64,000 nt of DNA from Datisca glomerata (GCA_003255025.1 QANY01004770.1:124001-188000), one strand, 5' to 3'; positions 25,805 to 38,900 are shown, counted from the first letter of the stretch. Translations and numbers: made by a program. Notes: generated by a model from the sequence alone, not told the origin.

Positions 25805-26690
25805 ATGGCATCTAACAACAGTTCTGAAAACACTATAGTTTCCACGAATAATACTACAAACAACACTATGAATTTGATGAACAACAATGGAGCTGGACAA
25901 AGTTTCTTCCCTAATAACCTCAACAGCTCAGTTTTTATCAAACTTTATCGGAACAACTATGTACTTTGGATATCACAAGTCATTCTTGCCAATATAGGAC
26001 ATGACCTTGATGGCATTATTTTTGGCTAAGTAGAAAAGCCAAGCAAGAATCTTACAAATGGGGAAGAAAATCCATATTATAGAAACTGGATGAGGAAAGA
26101 CTAACTTGTTCTGAGTTGGTTACGAACCTCAATGAGTGAAAGTGTTCTTGGCACAGTAACTCAATATACTACTTCTTTCGAGGTCTGGACTTCACTGGAA
26201 AGACATTTTGTAAGTCAGTTCAGAGCAAAAGTGATGCAACTGAAGAAAGACCAGCAAAATACAACCAAACAAAATCTTTCAATCTCAAAATTTTATGACA
26301 AACTTAGAAGTATAGCAGATGGGTTGGCAGCTGCTGGACAACCTATAAACGAGCAAGATTTGATCCTTCAAATCTTGAATGGTCTAGGAAATGAATTTGA
26401 CCCTGTAGTGGTTAACGTAACAGCAAGATCTAAAGAGTTGAGTATGGAAGAAGTGCAATCTTTGTTGATGTGTCACAAAAATAGATTGGATAGACATCTT
26501 GCTGCCAATGAAAACCAAGTTAAGCTCAGTGTTAATATGACCACCACATTAGATTTTCAAAGAAAGAACTTCGAACAAAATGGAAACAAGAACTTTTGAA
26601 TCAATCTATACTCAAATCAGCACAATGATAACAAGAGCAATATGCAAGGAAGAAGAGGTGGTAGAAGAGGCATGAATGGTGGCCGAGAGA
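25805..26690 (+). pseudogene. copia gag, first copy (broken)
   Basis: An ATG at 25805 opens a short Asn-rich frame (MASNNSSENTIVSTNN) that stops at about 26027. The frame at 26132-26599 has the UBN2-type gag core (WTSLERHF, QLKKDQQNTTKQNLSISKFY, LILQILNGLG). After its stop, an RGG-rich stretch (GRRGGRRG in another frame, about 26645-26680) marks the gag tail. The zinc knuckle is absent; the sequence passes into GA-rich DNA. Not functional. Confidence 0.8.
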
Positions 26691-26965
26691 ATGAGAGAGT
26701 GAGAGTGAGGGCGAGAGAGAGGGAGAGAGAGAACGAGGGAAAGAGAGAGAGACAAAGAGATTGACAGAGAGATACTGATAGAGAAATAGCGGATTAGGGT
26801 TTAGGATTTTATTTTAGTGTTTATGGTCTTCAGGGTTTTAGCGTTTAGGTTTTTTAGGGTTTAGGGTCTATGGTTTTCAGATTTAGGGTTTAAGATTTAT
26901 GGTTTTAAGGTTTTGTGTTTAGGTTTAGGGTTTAGGGTTTAGTAGGGTTTAGGGCCTATGGTTTT
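26685..26965. repeat. GA-rich tract followed by degenerate telomere-like TTTAGGG repeats
   Basis: 26685-26765 is GAGAGA-rich. 26790-26958 contains many imperfect TTTAGGG heptamers (best run about 26920-26955), the Arabidopsis-type plant telomere unit. The block sits exactly between two gag copies. Confidence 0.85.
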
Positions 26966-26966
26966 C

Positions 26967-27533
26967 ATTATTTTTGGCTTAGTAGAAAAGGCAAGCAAGA
27001 ATCTTACAAATGGGGAAGAAAATCCAGATTACAGAAACTGGAAGAGGAAAGACTAACTTGTTCTGAGTTGGCTACGAACCTCAATGAGTGAAAGTGTTCT
27101 TGGCACAATAACTCAATATACTAATTCTTCCGAGGTCTGGACTTCACTGGAAAGACATTTTGCAAGTCAGTTCAGAGCAAGAGTGATGCAACTGAAGAAA
27201 GACCAGCAAAATACAACCAAACAAAATCTTTCAATCTCAAAATTTTATGACAAACTTAGAAGTATAGCAGATAGGTTGGTAGCTGCTAGACAACCTGTAA
27301 ACGAGAAAGATTTGATCCTTCAAATCTTGAATGGTCTAGGAAGTGTATTTGACCCTGTAGTGGTCAACGTAATAGCAAGATCTAAGGAGTTGAGTATGGA
27401 AGAAGTACAATCTTTGTTGATGTGTCACGAAAATAGATTAGAGAGACATCTTGTTGTCAATGAAAACCAAGTTAAGCTTAGTGTTGATATGACTGTGCGT
27501 GGTATGCTGACAGTGCTGCCAATGCTGAGCTAG
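26967..27533 (+). pseudogene. copia gag, second (duplicated) copy
   Basis: From about 26967 the text repeats 26015-26533 almost word for word (for example TGAGTGAAAGTGTTCTTGGC at both 26131 and 27083) with scattered substitutions. At about 27500 it leaves gag abruptly and enters the protease region, so the gag tail and zinc knuckle are deleted from this copy. Confidence 0.88.
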
Positions 27534-30500
27534 CTAATCTGAGTATGCCTTAAGAATATACTGGTAAAGAAAGACTGGCTATAGGTAATGACAAAACTCT
27601 TACTATAACTCACATTGGCAGTGCTTTATTACCTACTAAAGAGTATGATTTGAACCTAAATTGCTTACTTAGAGTTCCTGATATTGAGAAAAACTTAATT
27701 AGTATATCGAAGATTACTCATAACAATAATATTTTTATTGAGTTTCACTCTAATTCTTGTCTTGTGAAGGACAAAACTAAGGGAACCCTTCTTTTATGAG
27801 GGACACTTAAGGATGGCCTGTACTTGTTGACATGCCCTGATTCAAGTGGTCCTACTGCCCTTTCATGCTTTACTCAGCCTAGCATATCATGTTCAAGTCT
27901 CTCTAGTGTTAATAACTCTCCTTCTGTTGTTTCTTGTGACTACAATAAAAGTCAAACTGAACCTTTTCATTGTAATTCAAAGCCTTTGGTAAATAAAAAG
28001 TTGTTTCTCCTTGCTCAAATTTGTCTGATTCTGCTACTAAAACTGTCCAAAATCTAAATATTGCACAAATTCATGGAAAACCAGTTGCTTATAGCATGAA
28101 TACGACAAATAACTTTAATATATGGCATATGAGGTTAGGACACTCTTCTTATAGCATTTTATTTAGAGCTCTAAATTTGAGCCACTCAAACCTCACTAAG
28201 TAAAAATCTGTTTTCTGCATAGCCTGTAAAAGGGGTAAGACTCATTTCCTGCATTTTCCTTTAGCCTAAACCAAAACAAAAATTCCCTTTGAGCTAACCA
28301 TATTGATTTATGGGGTCCAGCACCTTTTCTTTATATTGAAGGGATAGGTATTACATAAACTTTCTTGATGACTACACAAGGTATTCTTGGATATTCCCTC
28401 TAAAAAATAAGTCTGAAGCCTTACAAGTTTTTATCCTATTCAAAAAATTCATTGAAAATAAGTTAGATCTCAAAATCAAAGTTGTTCAATCTGATTGGGG
28501 AGGAGAATTTAGACCTTTCCTAACTTTTTTACAATCTCAAGGTATTCAATTGAGGCATCCTTACCCATATATTCACCAACAAAATGGTGGAATTGAAAGA
28601 AAGAATAGACATCTTGTAGAAACTGGCTTAACACTTCTGGCTCAGTCTCATCTTCCTCTAAAATACTGGTGGGAAGCCTTTCATACATCTGTTTGTCTGA
28701 TTAGCAGATTTCCTATTCCTCTTCTTCAATACAAATCACCATTTGAACTCATTTTTGAACAAAAACCTGATTACACCATCCTAAGACCTTTTGGGTGTGC
28801 TTGTTTTCCTAACATCAGACCTTACAATAATCATAAACTTGATTTTCACACTGAATTGTGCATCTTTCTTGGTTATTCTTCTAGTCATAAGGGGTATAGG
28901 TGTTTTCACAGATCTGGCAAAATATATATCTCTAGAAATGTTACTTTTAATGAGACGAACAGTAATACTATTAGTGATACAGAAGATCCTCTTAGCAATC
29001 TTCCTTTGTCCAGCCAATTTCCTTCCATCTCTAATAATTTAGTCATTGACATGCCCATCAACCCTACTTTTATACCAGAAATTCAAATTAATAAACCTTC
29101 TCACCCAATGATAACAAGATCAAAGTCTGGTATCTTCAAACCCAAGTCCTAACTGTTACTAAACATCCTCTCCCAACTGACAACCAACCCACTGAGCCTA
29201 AAACTATCAAACATGCACTAAATAATCTTTATTGGTATCTTGTTATGTTGGAAGAGTGCAAAGCTCTTATGAATAACAACATATGGGAGTTAGTTCCTCT
29301 TACAAAAGATATGTCAGTGGTTGGCAATAAATGGGTTTTTAAGGTTAAAGTTAACTCAGATGGGAGTGTTTAGAGACTCAAGCAAGGTTAGTAGCTAAGA
29401 GATTTCATCAAACTCCTGGAATAAACTACAGTGAAACATTTATCCCTGTAATATTACCTACCACAGTCAGGGTTATGCTTCATCTTGTCTTAGTTAATAA
29501 CTGGGATGTTAGACAGTTAGATGTAAACAATGCATTCCTTAATGGAATGCTTGAAGAATCTGTCTTCATGCCTCTGCCTGAAGGGTTTATTGATAAAAGC
29601 AGGCCTCATCATGTTTATAAACATAAGAAGGCTCTTTATGGCTTGAAACAAGCACCCATGGCTTGGTATGACAAGCTGAAAAGTACTATTATTGGTTGGG
29701 AATTTCTAAACTCTAAGTCTAATACCTCTCTGCTCTACTATCATCAAGGAAAAGATGTTATCTTTATTTTGATATATGTTGATGATATCTTAATTAATGG
29801 CAGCAATAACCTCAAGATTCATCAAATTATTCAGGCTCTCAATCAAATCTTTTCTCTTAAAGACCTTAGACCTATACACTACTTTTCTTGGGTTTCAAGT
29901 GCATAGGTGTGAATCTGGGTTTTATCTCAATCAAAAGAGATATATTGTTGATTTGCTCAAGAAAGTTCATATGGAAGGAGCTAAACCAGCTACTTCTCCT
30001 GTAAGTACTACTGTGAAACTCTCTGTTAATGAGGGAGAACCCTTATCTAATGTCACCACTTATAGGAAAACTATTGGAGCTTTACAATACCTTTCCATTT
30101 CTAGACCAGACATTGGGTTTATTGTGAACTAGTTGAGTCAATTTATGCACAAACCCACTACAATTCATTGGCAGGCTTGTAAGAGAGTACTAAGGTACTT
30201 AAAAGGCAATCTGTCTGAAGGGTTACATTTGAAATCCTTTTCTTCATTGGACATTCAAGCCTATTCAGACTCAGATTGGGCTGGATAGGTTGATGACAGG
30301 AGGTCCACTGGTGCTTACCTAATATATCTTGGTGAAAATCTCATTTCCTAGTTTTCTAAGAAACACAAAGTTGTCTCAAGGTCTTCCACAGAAAGTGATT
30401 ACAGGTCTCTTACAAATGCAGCAGCAGAGATTCAATGGTTTACTAGCCTTCTTCGTGAGATAGGTTTTCCTCAATCTTCAAAACCTATCTTATGGTGTGA

Positions 30501-30660
30501 CAATGTTAGTGCCCTGGCTCTGGCTTCTAATCATGTCCTATATGCCAGAACAAAACACATTGAATTGGATATACACTTTGTGTGTGACAAAGTGCTTTAA
30601 GGTTCATTAGCTGTCAGATTTGTTCCTTCTATTGATCAAGTGGCTGACTTGCTCACTTTG
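27500..30660 (+). pseudogene. copia pol, frameshifted (protease, integrase, RT, RNase H)
   Basis: Protease begins with WYADSAANA, so the catalytic D-S/T-G motif reads D-S-A. GAG-pre-integrase follows to about 28200 (IWHMRLGHSS). The integrase core at 28280-29150 shows FLDDYTRYSW and HQQNGGIERKNRH in different frames. RT at 29340-29910 has RQLDVNNAFLNG, YGLKQAPMAWYD and the active-site YVDD. RNase H at 29900-30660 has [18 protein letters not shown] and ARTKHIELDIHF. At least six in-frame stops or frameshifts. Dead copy. Confidence 0.88.
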
Positions 30661-30712
30661 AAGGAGGATGTTAAGGAAGAGTAGTGTTACCCCCTTTCAG
30701 TTTGAGGGAGGA

Positions 30713-30998
30713 TGTTAAGGAAGAGTAGGTGGTTAACACTTTGTTAGTTAGTTAGTTTGCATTGCTAACTGTTTTCTTTGTTCTTTTCTCCCTTTTTAGC
30801 TTTGCTTTCGTTTGTGTATCTCTTTTCCTTTAGTATAAATACAATACCCTTATACTTTACAAGAGTTAGTGAAGTATATGATTTGTCCAAGATATCTTCA
30901 AGAACACTACTTCGTCTTCTATCTTTCTTCTTTTTTATTCTTATTTCTGCTCTTTATTTAAGTCTTGGGCACTTTGAACAGCCTTACTGTTCTTCACA
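30713..30998 (+). repeat. 3' LTR of copia element 1
   Basis: 286 bp, ends TTCTTCACA like the 5' copy. The polypurine tract plus first LTR bases (GAGGATGTTAAGGAAGAGTAG) also occur 45 bp upstream, at about 30663, as a small tandem duplication. Confidence 0.9.
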
Positions 30999-31002
30999 TA
31001 TT

Positions 31003-32580
31003 TCAATATAGGGTTTTTAGGCAAATAAGTATTTTTGAAAACTTTATTTTTTTAAATAGCAAGTAATGTTAACAATTATGAGAATAACTGTTTTACAAAA
31101 CTCAATAAAATAAAATTAAAACTACATTTACTGAATACCCGTCAACTTCATTTATGGTAAATTGTATCTTGATTAATATGATTTTTGAATTTTGAATTAT
31201 CGAGAAGATTTGACCATTTTATGTTACTTAAAAAAATGAAAAGGATTGACTTGTTTAATTTATTTATAAATAATAAATATTTTAATTGTTTTTATATTTA
31301 TAATTTAAATTTTCATACATACATAGATACATGCATACATACATACATGCATACACGCATGCGTACATACATCCATACATACAAACATGCATACATACAT
31401 ACATACATATTTCATTATAAAATAATAATTAGTAAATATTTTTTGTAAAACATTTTCGAAAGACAGACAATAATTATCAATAAATACTGCTAAATATTTC
31501 GTTACTAATCATTATATTATTTATAATATAATTTATGGAAATAATTATTAATCTAAAAATACTGATAAATTGTGTGATCAGATTACTAAAATAATAATTA
31601 TATATTTATAAATAATTACAAAATTAATTATGTAAATATCTATTGCAATCTACATAACTATTATGATACATATATTTCTAATTTTACTTTTTAATTACTG
31701 TTAATAGTCTAAAACTTATTGTAAATGTATTTTTCATAAATTAGTTTCGAAACTTATTGAATGTAGTATTTTTATGTTTACTAATAAATGGGAATGCTAT
31801 AATGATATAAAAGAAATGCTTGGGAAGAAAAGGAAAATGTTGTTTTTTGAAATCAGTAATTTTTTTCTATTTAAACCTATAAAAATATGTCATAATATCT
31901 TAAATCACAAACGTTTTTCTTAAAATAAAGGATCGTTCCAACTTTAAAAAAAAATCTTCAAAAGATATGGCCAATTTTGAAAATTAATATGAATATATGA
32001 TAGTATATAAACAGGATACTGCGAAAAATTGGTACATTCTATGAAAAATTTGAGCCATAAATGATTTAAAAATTTAATAGGATATAAATGGTTGTTCTTA
32101 AAATAAAGGACCGCTGTAATAATTAGTGTTAAGTAAAAAAAATATAAAATTATATGCATTATTTATTAATCAATATTAATTGTCTCCGAAAGATTGTAAT
32201 GAGAATAATTAACTACAGTGAAATCAAAATAGTTATAAACTTAATTATGTTTAAAATTAGTTAAAAATATATTGTACCTTTTCAGATAGTTAAATGCAAC
32301 AAAATATGTTCTAGTGTTTAAATTGAAAATCTTACTTATTTGCTAATGTGATGGGGCTAAATAGTCTCACTATCATTAGATTAGATAGGTCCCTTTCAAG
32401 AGGAGCGACTATAAAATGTTAGAAAAAGGAAGCCTAACTTGGGGAGAGATTACTGGGAGGAGTCATAGTATTAATATCCCTCTTAATAAATGACTTTATA
32501 GTAAACATAGATCTTATTGTGTCGAATAATTGGTGGTAAAATTGGAAAACTCACATTATAATCATTATTCGTAATAATTT
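31003..32580. other. AT-rich intergenic DNA
   Basis: No gene seen apart from the CATA microsatellite listed separately. Confidence 0.5.
31313..31410. repeat. (CATA)n microsatellite, imperfect
   Basis: About 24 tetranucleotide units CATA/CATG/CATC. It produces an artificial His-Thr-Tyr-rich open frame. Confidence 0.92.
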
Positions 32581-33105
32581 TTTCAACTTGAGATGACAAA
32601 CCTCCATGAGACCCCGAGACCATCGCGGGCTAGTTCTTCTTCTTCTCTTTACTTTCCTATTCATCTTTTCTCTTTCTTCTCCTCTTGACTTTCTTCTTAG
32701 CTATAGTTTTTGAATCTCTCAAAAATCTCGGAAGCTCTTAAAAATTAAGTCTTTGAATTTCTGGGTTTCTTTGCTCTGAATCTCTGAAATTCGGTTTGCT
32801 TCTGTGCAAATTCTTTGGGGTTTCTGTTGAATATGATATTGCTATTCGGGTGTTTAACATGGTACAATTACTTCCGTTCATGTAAATTTCATATTGCGTC
32901 CAATTACTTAGCGACTTCTGGGAAGTTCAATGGGATTTATTGTGTAAGCTTGATTATAATCTTTGACAATTATGTGTGTTTCTTTATGATGTTTAGAGGT
33001 AATGGTGGATTGTGATTCCCCACGAGTTTTGGATAGAGTTTTGGATAAAGCGACACTTGTTGTGCTTAGAAATATGGATAAGGAGTGGATATGAAAGCTC
33101 ATATT
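32580..33105 (+). pseudogene. Gene-5'-end-like fragment, not recognised
   Basis: Pyrimidine-rich leader-like stretch (TTCTTCTTCTTCTC, 32636-32700), then less AT-rich text. A small ORF at 33002-33094 (MVDCDSPRVLDRVLDKATLV, ends NMDKEWI) is preceded by a possible splice acceptor-like region (TTTAGAGGTA). It looks like the transcribed start of a host gene cut off by the downstream retroelements, but I cannot name a family. Confidence 0.25.
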
Positions 33106-33279
33106 CATGTTCTCTGTATTATTTCTGTGATCGAATAAACCTACATAAATAAAACTTAGGATTTAAATACCAGACGTATTTATTTTTATAAATTCCTGAC
33201 ATATTCAATCCTGACATCATACGACTCCATTATAAATTCGATATCGAATCAACTCTCGATTCATGCTCGCTACATTTTC

Positions 33280-34120
33280 TGTTAGTGTAAATAAATTCTA
33301 TTTATTTTCACAGTCCACAAAATATTTTAATATAATAACCATCGTGAATATCAGTTAGAAGAGCAGAATGTAAAATTATCTCTCTTATTTTTATTTCCTA
33401 AACTCTTTTATTGACTGTAAATAATAAAGACATTATAGTGAATTGTCTCGTACAATTCACAAGTCTTATTCAATGACTCATCTCATTGAATACTTAGCCA
33501 AGTTAATTTATTCACACACTCATTAATAAAGCATAAAGTGATATTGTTGCTTTCGCAATCCAACTACAAATGTTCATATCTGTTAATTACGCGACTCCTG
33601 CTTAATTAAATTACAATCCCAACAGCTGAGATATTGCCCACCAATTCGAACTCACTCATTTGATATATCAAATATTGCAACTAACCAAATCAACTTACGT
33701 ATTCACCTCAGGATTAAGATAACAACAAAAATATCCTAAAGGTGTAAATTAATTTATTACCGGCCTATTCAACATGTTCATAACATGTCTAGGTTAATCA
33801 TTTGAGTCTTTACTCTTATGCCCCAAGACTGGCATCCAACAGTTCAACCTAACAGTCATAATCGAATTTGATTGCCTAGTCGATCCTAAAACTGCGAATA
33901 TCGTTCTGAATTATTTCAGAAGAGTTCGTCTAGAGACGCTTCTGTCTCCACTCTTCTTTCATTGAAAATAGTTTCAAGATTTGAATAATTTATAAACACG
34001 CTTTAATTTAAAATAATACTTTCAATTTATTCATAAAAAGTTTAGTAATACAAATATCTGAGAAATCACTAAAAACAAATAAATAGTTATTACATGATAT
34101 TTTAGGCACATATTCTAACA
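33280..34120 (-). repeat. 3' LTR of copia element 2 (minus strand)
   Basis: On the minus strand it starts TGTTAGAATATG directly after a CCAAGTGAGAGAT polypurine tract and ends TTTACACTAACA. About 841 bp. The inner border is certain; the outer border is inferred from the TG...CA rule. Confidence 0.65.
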
Positions 34121-34134
34121 ATCTCTCACTTGGA

Positions 34135-37100
34135 CTAAAGTAAACATGTAAAATCTCTTATCCCCAAGCCCTCCAGATGACCATAAAAGATTTTATGGCT
34201 TAAAGTCTTCGTGAATGGATCTGCCAGGTTGTTGACTGTCGAAATATGCGTAACCAGAATGTCTCCACGCTGAACAATCTCTCTAATCAAGTGATACTTA
34301 CGTTTTATGTGTTTGGATCTCTTATGGTTTCTAGGTTCCTTAGAATTCGCTACAGTCTCACTATTATCACAATTAAGTGTTATGGGTTTGTGAACGTTTG
34401 GAACAACTTTCAGAGTTTTCAAGAACTTTCTAAGCCATACAGCCTCCTTTGCAGCTTCACAAGATGCCACATATTCAGCTTCCATGTTAGAATCAACAAT
34501 GCAAGATTGCTGATATTTCTCCATAAAACTGTTCCACCATTTAGGATGAACACTGATCCTGAAGTGGACTTTCTGGAGTTCTTATCAGCTTGAAAATAAA
34601 AATCTGTATACCCCGTCATATTCAAGTCACTACCTGAATACACAAGCATGTAATTCCTTATTCTCCTAAGTTACTTAAGGATATGCTTGATGGTATTCCA
34701 ATGCTCGATTGTAGGATTAGATTGAGAACGACTTACTACGCCCATGTACTTGAACGGATGAGGCATAGGGTATCATTCTCATGTCTTCCTATTCTTGAGG
34801 AGTCTTGGGAGACTGCTCCTTGGAGAGTCTGACTCCATGTCTAAAGGGAAGAAATCCCTTCTTGGGATTTTACATATTGAAACGATCCAACACCTTATCG
34901 ACATAAGATGCTTGAAAAAGTGTCAATTGTTTGTTCTTCTGATCTCGAAAGATCTGAATATCTAAGACAAATGAAGCTTCTCCAAGATCATTCATGTCAA
35001 ATTACTTTGCAAGCCAAAACTTGACATCATACAATTTTCCTACATCATTCCCAAATAGTAGAATATCATCTACGTACAAGATTAGAAAAATCACCTTCCT
35101 TTCATGTATCAACTTATACACACATGGTTCGTCCACTAACTGTTCATAACCATCGTTCTTAACAGTTTCGTCAAATATAATATTCCACAACCGTGATACT
35201 TGTTTAAGTCCATAAATGGACTTCTGTAATTCACAAACTTTGCCCTATTGGTGTTTCTCCATGAACCCGTCTAGTTGAGCCATATAAATGCGTTCTTCAA
35301 GATTTTCATTCAAAAAGGCAGTCTTGACGTCCATTTACCAGATTTCATAATCAAAGGCAGCAGCAATGGACAAAAGAATTCGGATGGATTTAAGCATGAC
35401 TACTGGTGAGAAAGTATCCTCGTAGTCTATACCTTCCTTTTGGGTGTAGTCCTTGGCTACTAGCCTAGCTTTGAATATCTCTACATTCCCATCTAGACTT
35501 CTTTTCTTCTTATAGATCCATTTTCAACCTACGAGTTTTATCCCTTCAGGAGAATCTATAAGTTTCCAGACTCCGTTCAAGTACATCGAATGTATCTCAA
35601 CGTTCATGCCCTCCTACCATAAGTTTGATTCAGGACCATTCATGGCCTCTGAGTAAGAGATTGTTTCATCTAGGGCCTTATCTAAAGAGAACTGTCAAAG
35701 CTTATCCATAGTACATGTACCTTTCACATTGTCTCACAGTAGTCCCACTACGTCGAGGCTCCATAGTCTCAGGCTGCTGTCATGGTTCTTCCATTATTGA
35801 ATCAGAATTAATTTTTGATTACGGAGTCGGTGTTCTCCCACTCAATAATTCCTCTAACATAACTGTGCATCTTGGCTGTACACTTTTGATATAATCTTCT
35901 TCGAGAAAATGAGAATTCGTGCTAACGAATGTTTTCTTATTAGTCGTACTGTAGAAGATATACCAATTCATTCCCATAAGATATCCTGTAAATATGCACA
36001 ATTATGAACGACTAGCCAACTTGCCTGTCTTCGGTCTTAGAACATGTGTTAGGAAACCTCATATTCTAAAATGGTGAACGGACTATTTCGCCCATACTAT
36101 CTTTCATATGGTGTACCAGACACCGCCTTTGATAGAACTTGATTCAGAATATATGTCGTTGTTAGTAAGGCATATCCCCAAAACAAATATGGGAGAAATG
36201 AGTAATTCATCATGGATCTAACCATATCCATCAGAGCTTGATTCCTTCTCTCTAACATACCATTTTGTTGTGTCGTACCAAGTGCTGTAAGCTGAGAAAG
36301 AATATTTTCTTCCTTAAGTACTCTCCACCACGATCAGATCGTAGTATTTTGATTTCTTTTTCTAATTTATTTTCAACCAAAGCCTTATATTCTTTGAACT
36401 TTTCAAAAGTTTCTGACTTCTGATGCATTAGATAAACATGCTCAAAACGTGAGTAGTCGTCAGTAAAGGTTATGAAGTATTCATAACCTTCTCTTGCTTG
36501 GATATTCAATGGCTCACATACATCACTATGTATGAGTTCAAGGCATTGAGTGGCTCTTTCACCTTTTGATGAAAAAGGTATCTTAGACATTTTACCTTCT
36601 ATACATGATTCACTTGTGGGTAGCGAACTCATCTTTAAAGATTGCAAATGACCATCCTTCACAAGTCTTTTAATCATGTCTAGGCTAATATGTCCAAGAC
36701 GTAAGTGCCATAGATAGATTAGATTGGTTGAATCATAGTTCAACCTTTTACTATCCCTATGTCATGGGTACTACAGGTTTTACGTGATACAATTTATTAA
36801 TCATTCGTGCGATAGTAATTAAGCATTCATTTCTAAAAATACAAATATCTTTATCAATGAATTTTAGATCAAATCATTGCTCAATTAATGCACTAATAGA
36901 AATCAAATTCTTCCTTAAACTCAGGACATAATAAACATCACGCAAAATAATACAATGTTTCTCAAAACATAATTTAAAAGTTTCAACTGATGCGACTGAT
37001 ACTAGTGCTTCATTCCCCCAATGGAAGCTGAATTGGCCCTCGTCAAGCCTTATGATTTTTCTAAACACCTGCAAGGAGCAACAGATGTGGTTAGTAGTTG

Positions 37101-37952
37101 CAGAGTCTACAATCCAAGAAAAGTAGAGTCAGCTACATAACAAGCCTCAGTAACCATTATTATACATTTAGATCTCAACCCTTTGAGATACTCTGGCAAT
37201 TGCGTTTCCAATGACCAGCAGCTCCACAGTGATGACACTTGTCTTTCGACTTGTCTACTCTCGCGGTGCTCTTGCCTTTGGCAGCTCTCAGCTTCTGCTT
37301 CTTTGCTTTCCTTGGACCCCTTCTTTGTTTTTTCTTAGAGCTAGAGGTGGAAGGCCTACTTTCAGTAAAGTTAGCCTCTCCAGATTTCCTCTTACCCTTC
37401 AGAAACAGGGTCTCAGCAGCTTGCAGCTCCTTCATGAGCTCATGAAGTGAGTAGTTCAGCTTATTCATCGAATAATTAAGTTTGAAGTTCTCAAATGTAC
37501 TAGGCAAAGTCTCTAGGATCATATCCACTTGAGTATCGCCATAGACCTGAGCACCCATGATCTCCATCTCCTTTAGATAACTTATGATCAACATCATATA
37601 TTCTCTACAGGAGTTCCTGGTTCTATCCTATAGTTCTTGAAGTTATGCACAGCTGTCTGCCTGGCTTGACGACCTTGATCCCCGAATATTTTGGTGATGT
37701 TTAATATCATATCAGCGACGGTCTCAAAGTTGTTATGTTGTTGTTGCAACACATTACTCATAGATGCCAAGATGTAACATCTGGCAATCTCTAAGTTGAT
37801 TCAACAATAGGCTCAAGAGGACAAGGGGTAGTGAGCATGAACTTGTACTTTTCTACTGTCAGCACGATATCAAGATTTCATTTCCAATCCACATAACTTT
37901 CACCGTTGAATTCATTCACGTTAAGAATATTTAAGAGAGGGGATAGTGACAT
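34135..37952 (-). pseudogene. copia element 2 gag-pol, decayed (Tork-like)
   Basis: Minus strand. Gag starts at the ATG at 37952 (MSLSPLLNILNVNEFNG) and ends with the zinc knuckle CHHCGAAGHWKRNC near 37190. The protease motif WIVDSATTNHIC is at about 37110. Integrase at 36743-36000 (LWHLRLGHISLDMIKRLVKDG, FTDDYSR, RSDRGGEY); its zinc-binding region reads SESC where two cysteines are expected. RT at 35600-34900 with LYVDDIL; RNase H at 34650-34135 (SRKSTSGSVF, MEAEYVASCEAAKEAVWLRK). Several stops and frameshifts, for example in gag at about 37890 and between 34520 and 34420. Non-functional. Confidence 0.88.
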
Positions 37953-38900
37953 GGTTACTGAAAAGAATAAATAAAGCGGTGTAAATAAATGCTCAATTGT
38001 TTCTACTAAATATTTTAAACTCCATTAAAAAAAATATTTCCTCCATGATGTTATGATAAAAAATGATAGCTTGTCTCATCGAGGGATGATGTCCAAACTA
38101 TCTCCTATCGCATTGAGACTCCTCTCATTTGGTTAACGCTCAAATGTCTCGACATCTAGCTTAACCAATCACAAATGGTTTTGGTCACCTTGGCCCTATT
38201 GACTAGCCCCTATGAGAGGATTCCAATGTGATTTAGTCTAAGTGTTTAACCAACGCATTGACTCTTAAAGGTTTTTATGGACTAACACTCTGTCTATGGA
38301 ACGACCCTACCCCACCACTCCCTTTAGAAGTCTTAGCTTCTGAAGCAACTCGATGACTCAAAGTGACACGATTCCAAAGTTTCTCACATTCAAGTGAGGA
38401 CCGCTATGGGTGGTTCTAACCCTTCCTCGTGACACGATCAAGTTTGCGTTGGAGATCTTTGGAACGTTAAACGACCCTCCCACTTAGTTTTTGAAAAAAA
38501 ATGAATTTTTGGTTGTTTTTCAGAAAACATAAATTTTATTAATTTAAAAAACGTGATAAAATTTATAAATATTTTATTAATTTTAAATCTCAATTTAAAA
38601 TCATAATCATTATAAATTTTTCATTTTAATTAAATAATAATCATTATCAATTAATCTACAATAATGCATGTACATGCTACATGGTTATTTGATATAAGCA
38701 TATCTCTAATCTATATGATATGTTATATGATGATGCACAATTAAAATTAAATTATACATTTAAGTTTAACCTCCCTATTGGCTCATTTCTAATTCAAAAA
38801 TAATAATAAATTAATTAGAAATTAATTTATGAACCAATTTCCATGGCGTCTTCAATTTGCTCCTTCGTCTTCATGTTGTCCCACCATTTTGTAACACTTT
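37953..38900 (-). mobile_element. Leader region of copia element 2, 5' LTR missing
   Basis: Minus-strand text upstream of gag (GTGGGAGGGTCGTTTAACG and following) is untranslated leader. No 5' LTR follows; instead the sequence meets a plus-strand polypurine tract at about 38920-38942. Confidence 0.5.

Larger units (their letters stand above)
25477..30998 (+). mobile_element. Ty1/copia retrotransposon, decayed
   Basis: LTRs at 25477-25772 and 30713-30998 (TGTTA...TTCACA), tRNA-iMet primer site directly after the 5' LTR, purine-rich GAGGGAGGA just before the 3' LTR. Domain order gag, protease, integrase, RT, RNase H fits copia. The 4 bp TATT flank both ends (25473-25476 and 30999-31002), consistent with a target duplication. 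Many stops and frameshifts, and a duplicated gag, make it inactive. The short LTRs and gag resemble the Ale/Retrofit lineage, a tentative placement. Confidence 0.9.

Noticed and set aside
26790..26960. True telomere end
   Set aside because: Heptamers are degenerate, short and flanked on both sides by copia gag sequence.
28781..29042. Overlapping ORFs within copia integrase
   Set aside because: Other-frame shadows of the integrase region 28550-29152.
31185..31448. 87-residue ORF rich in His, Thr and Tyr
   Set aside because: Translation of a CATA microsatellite.
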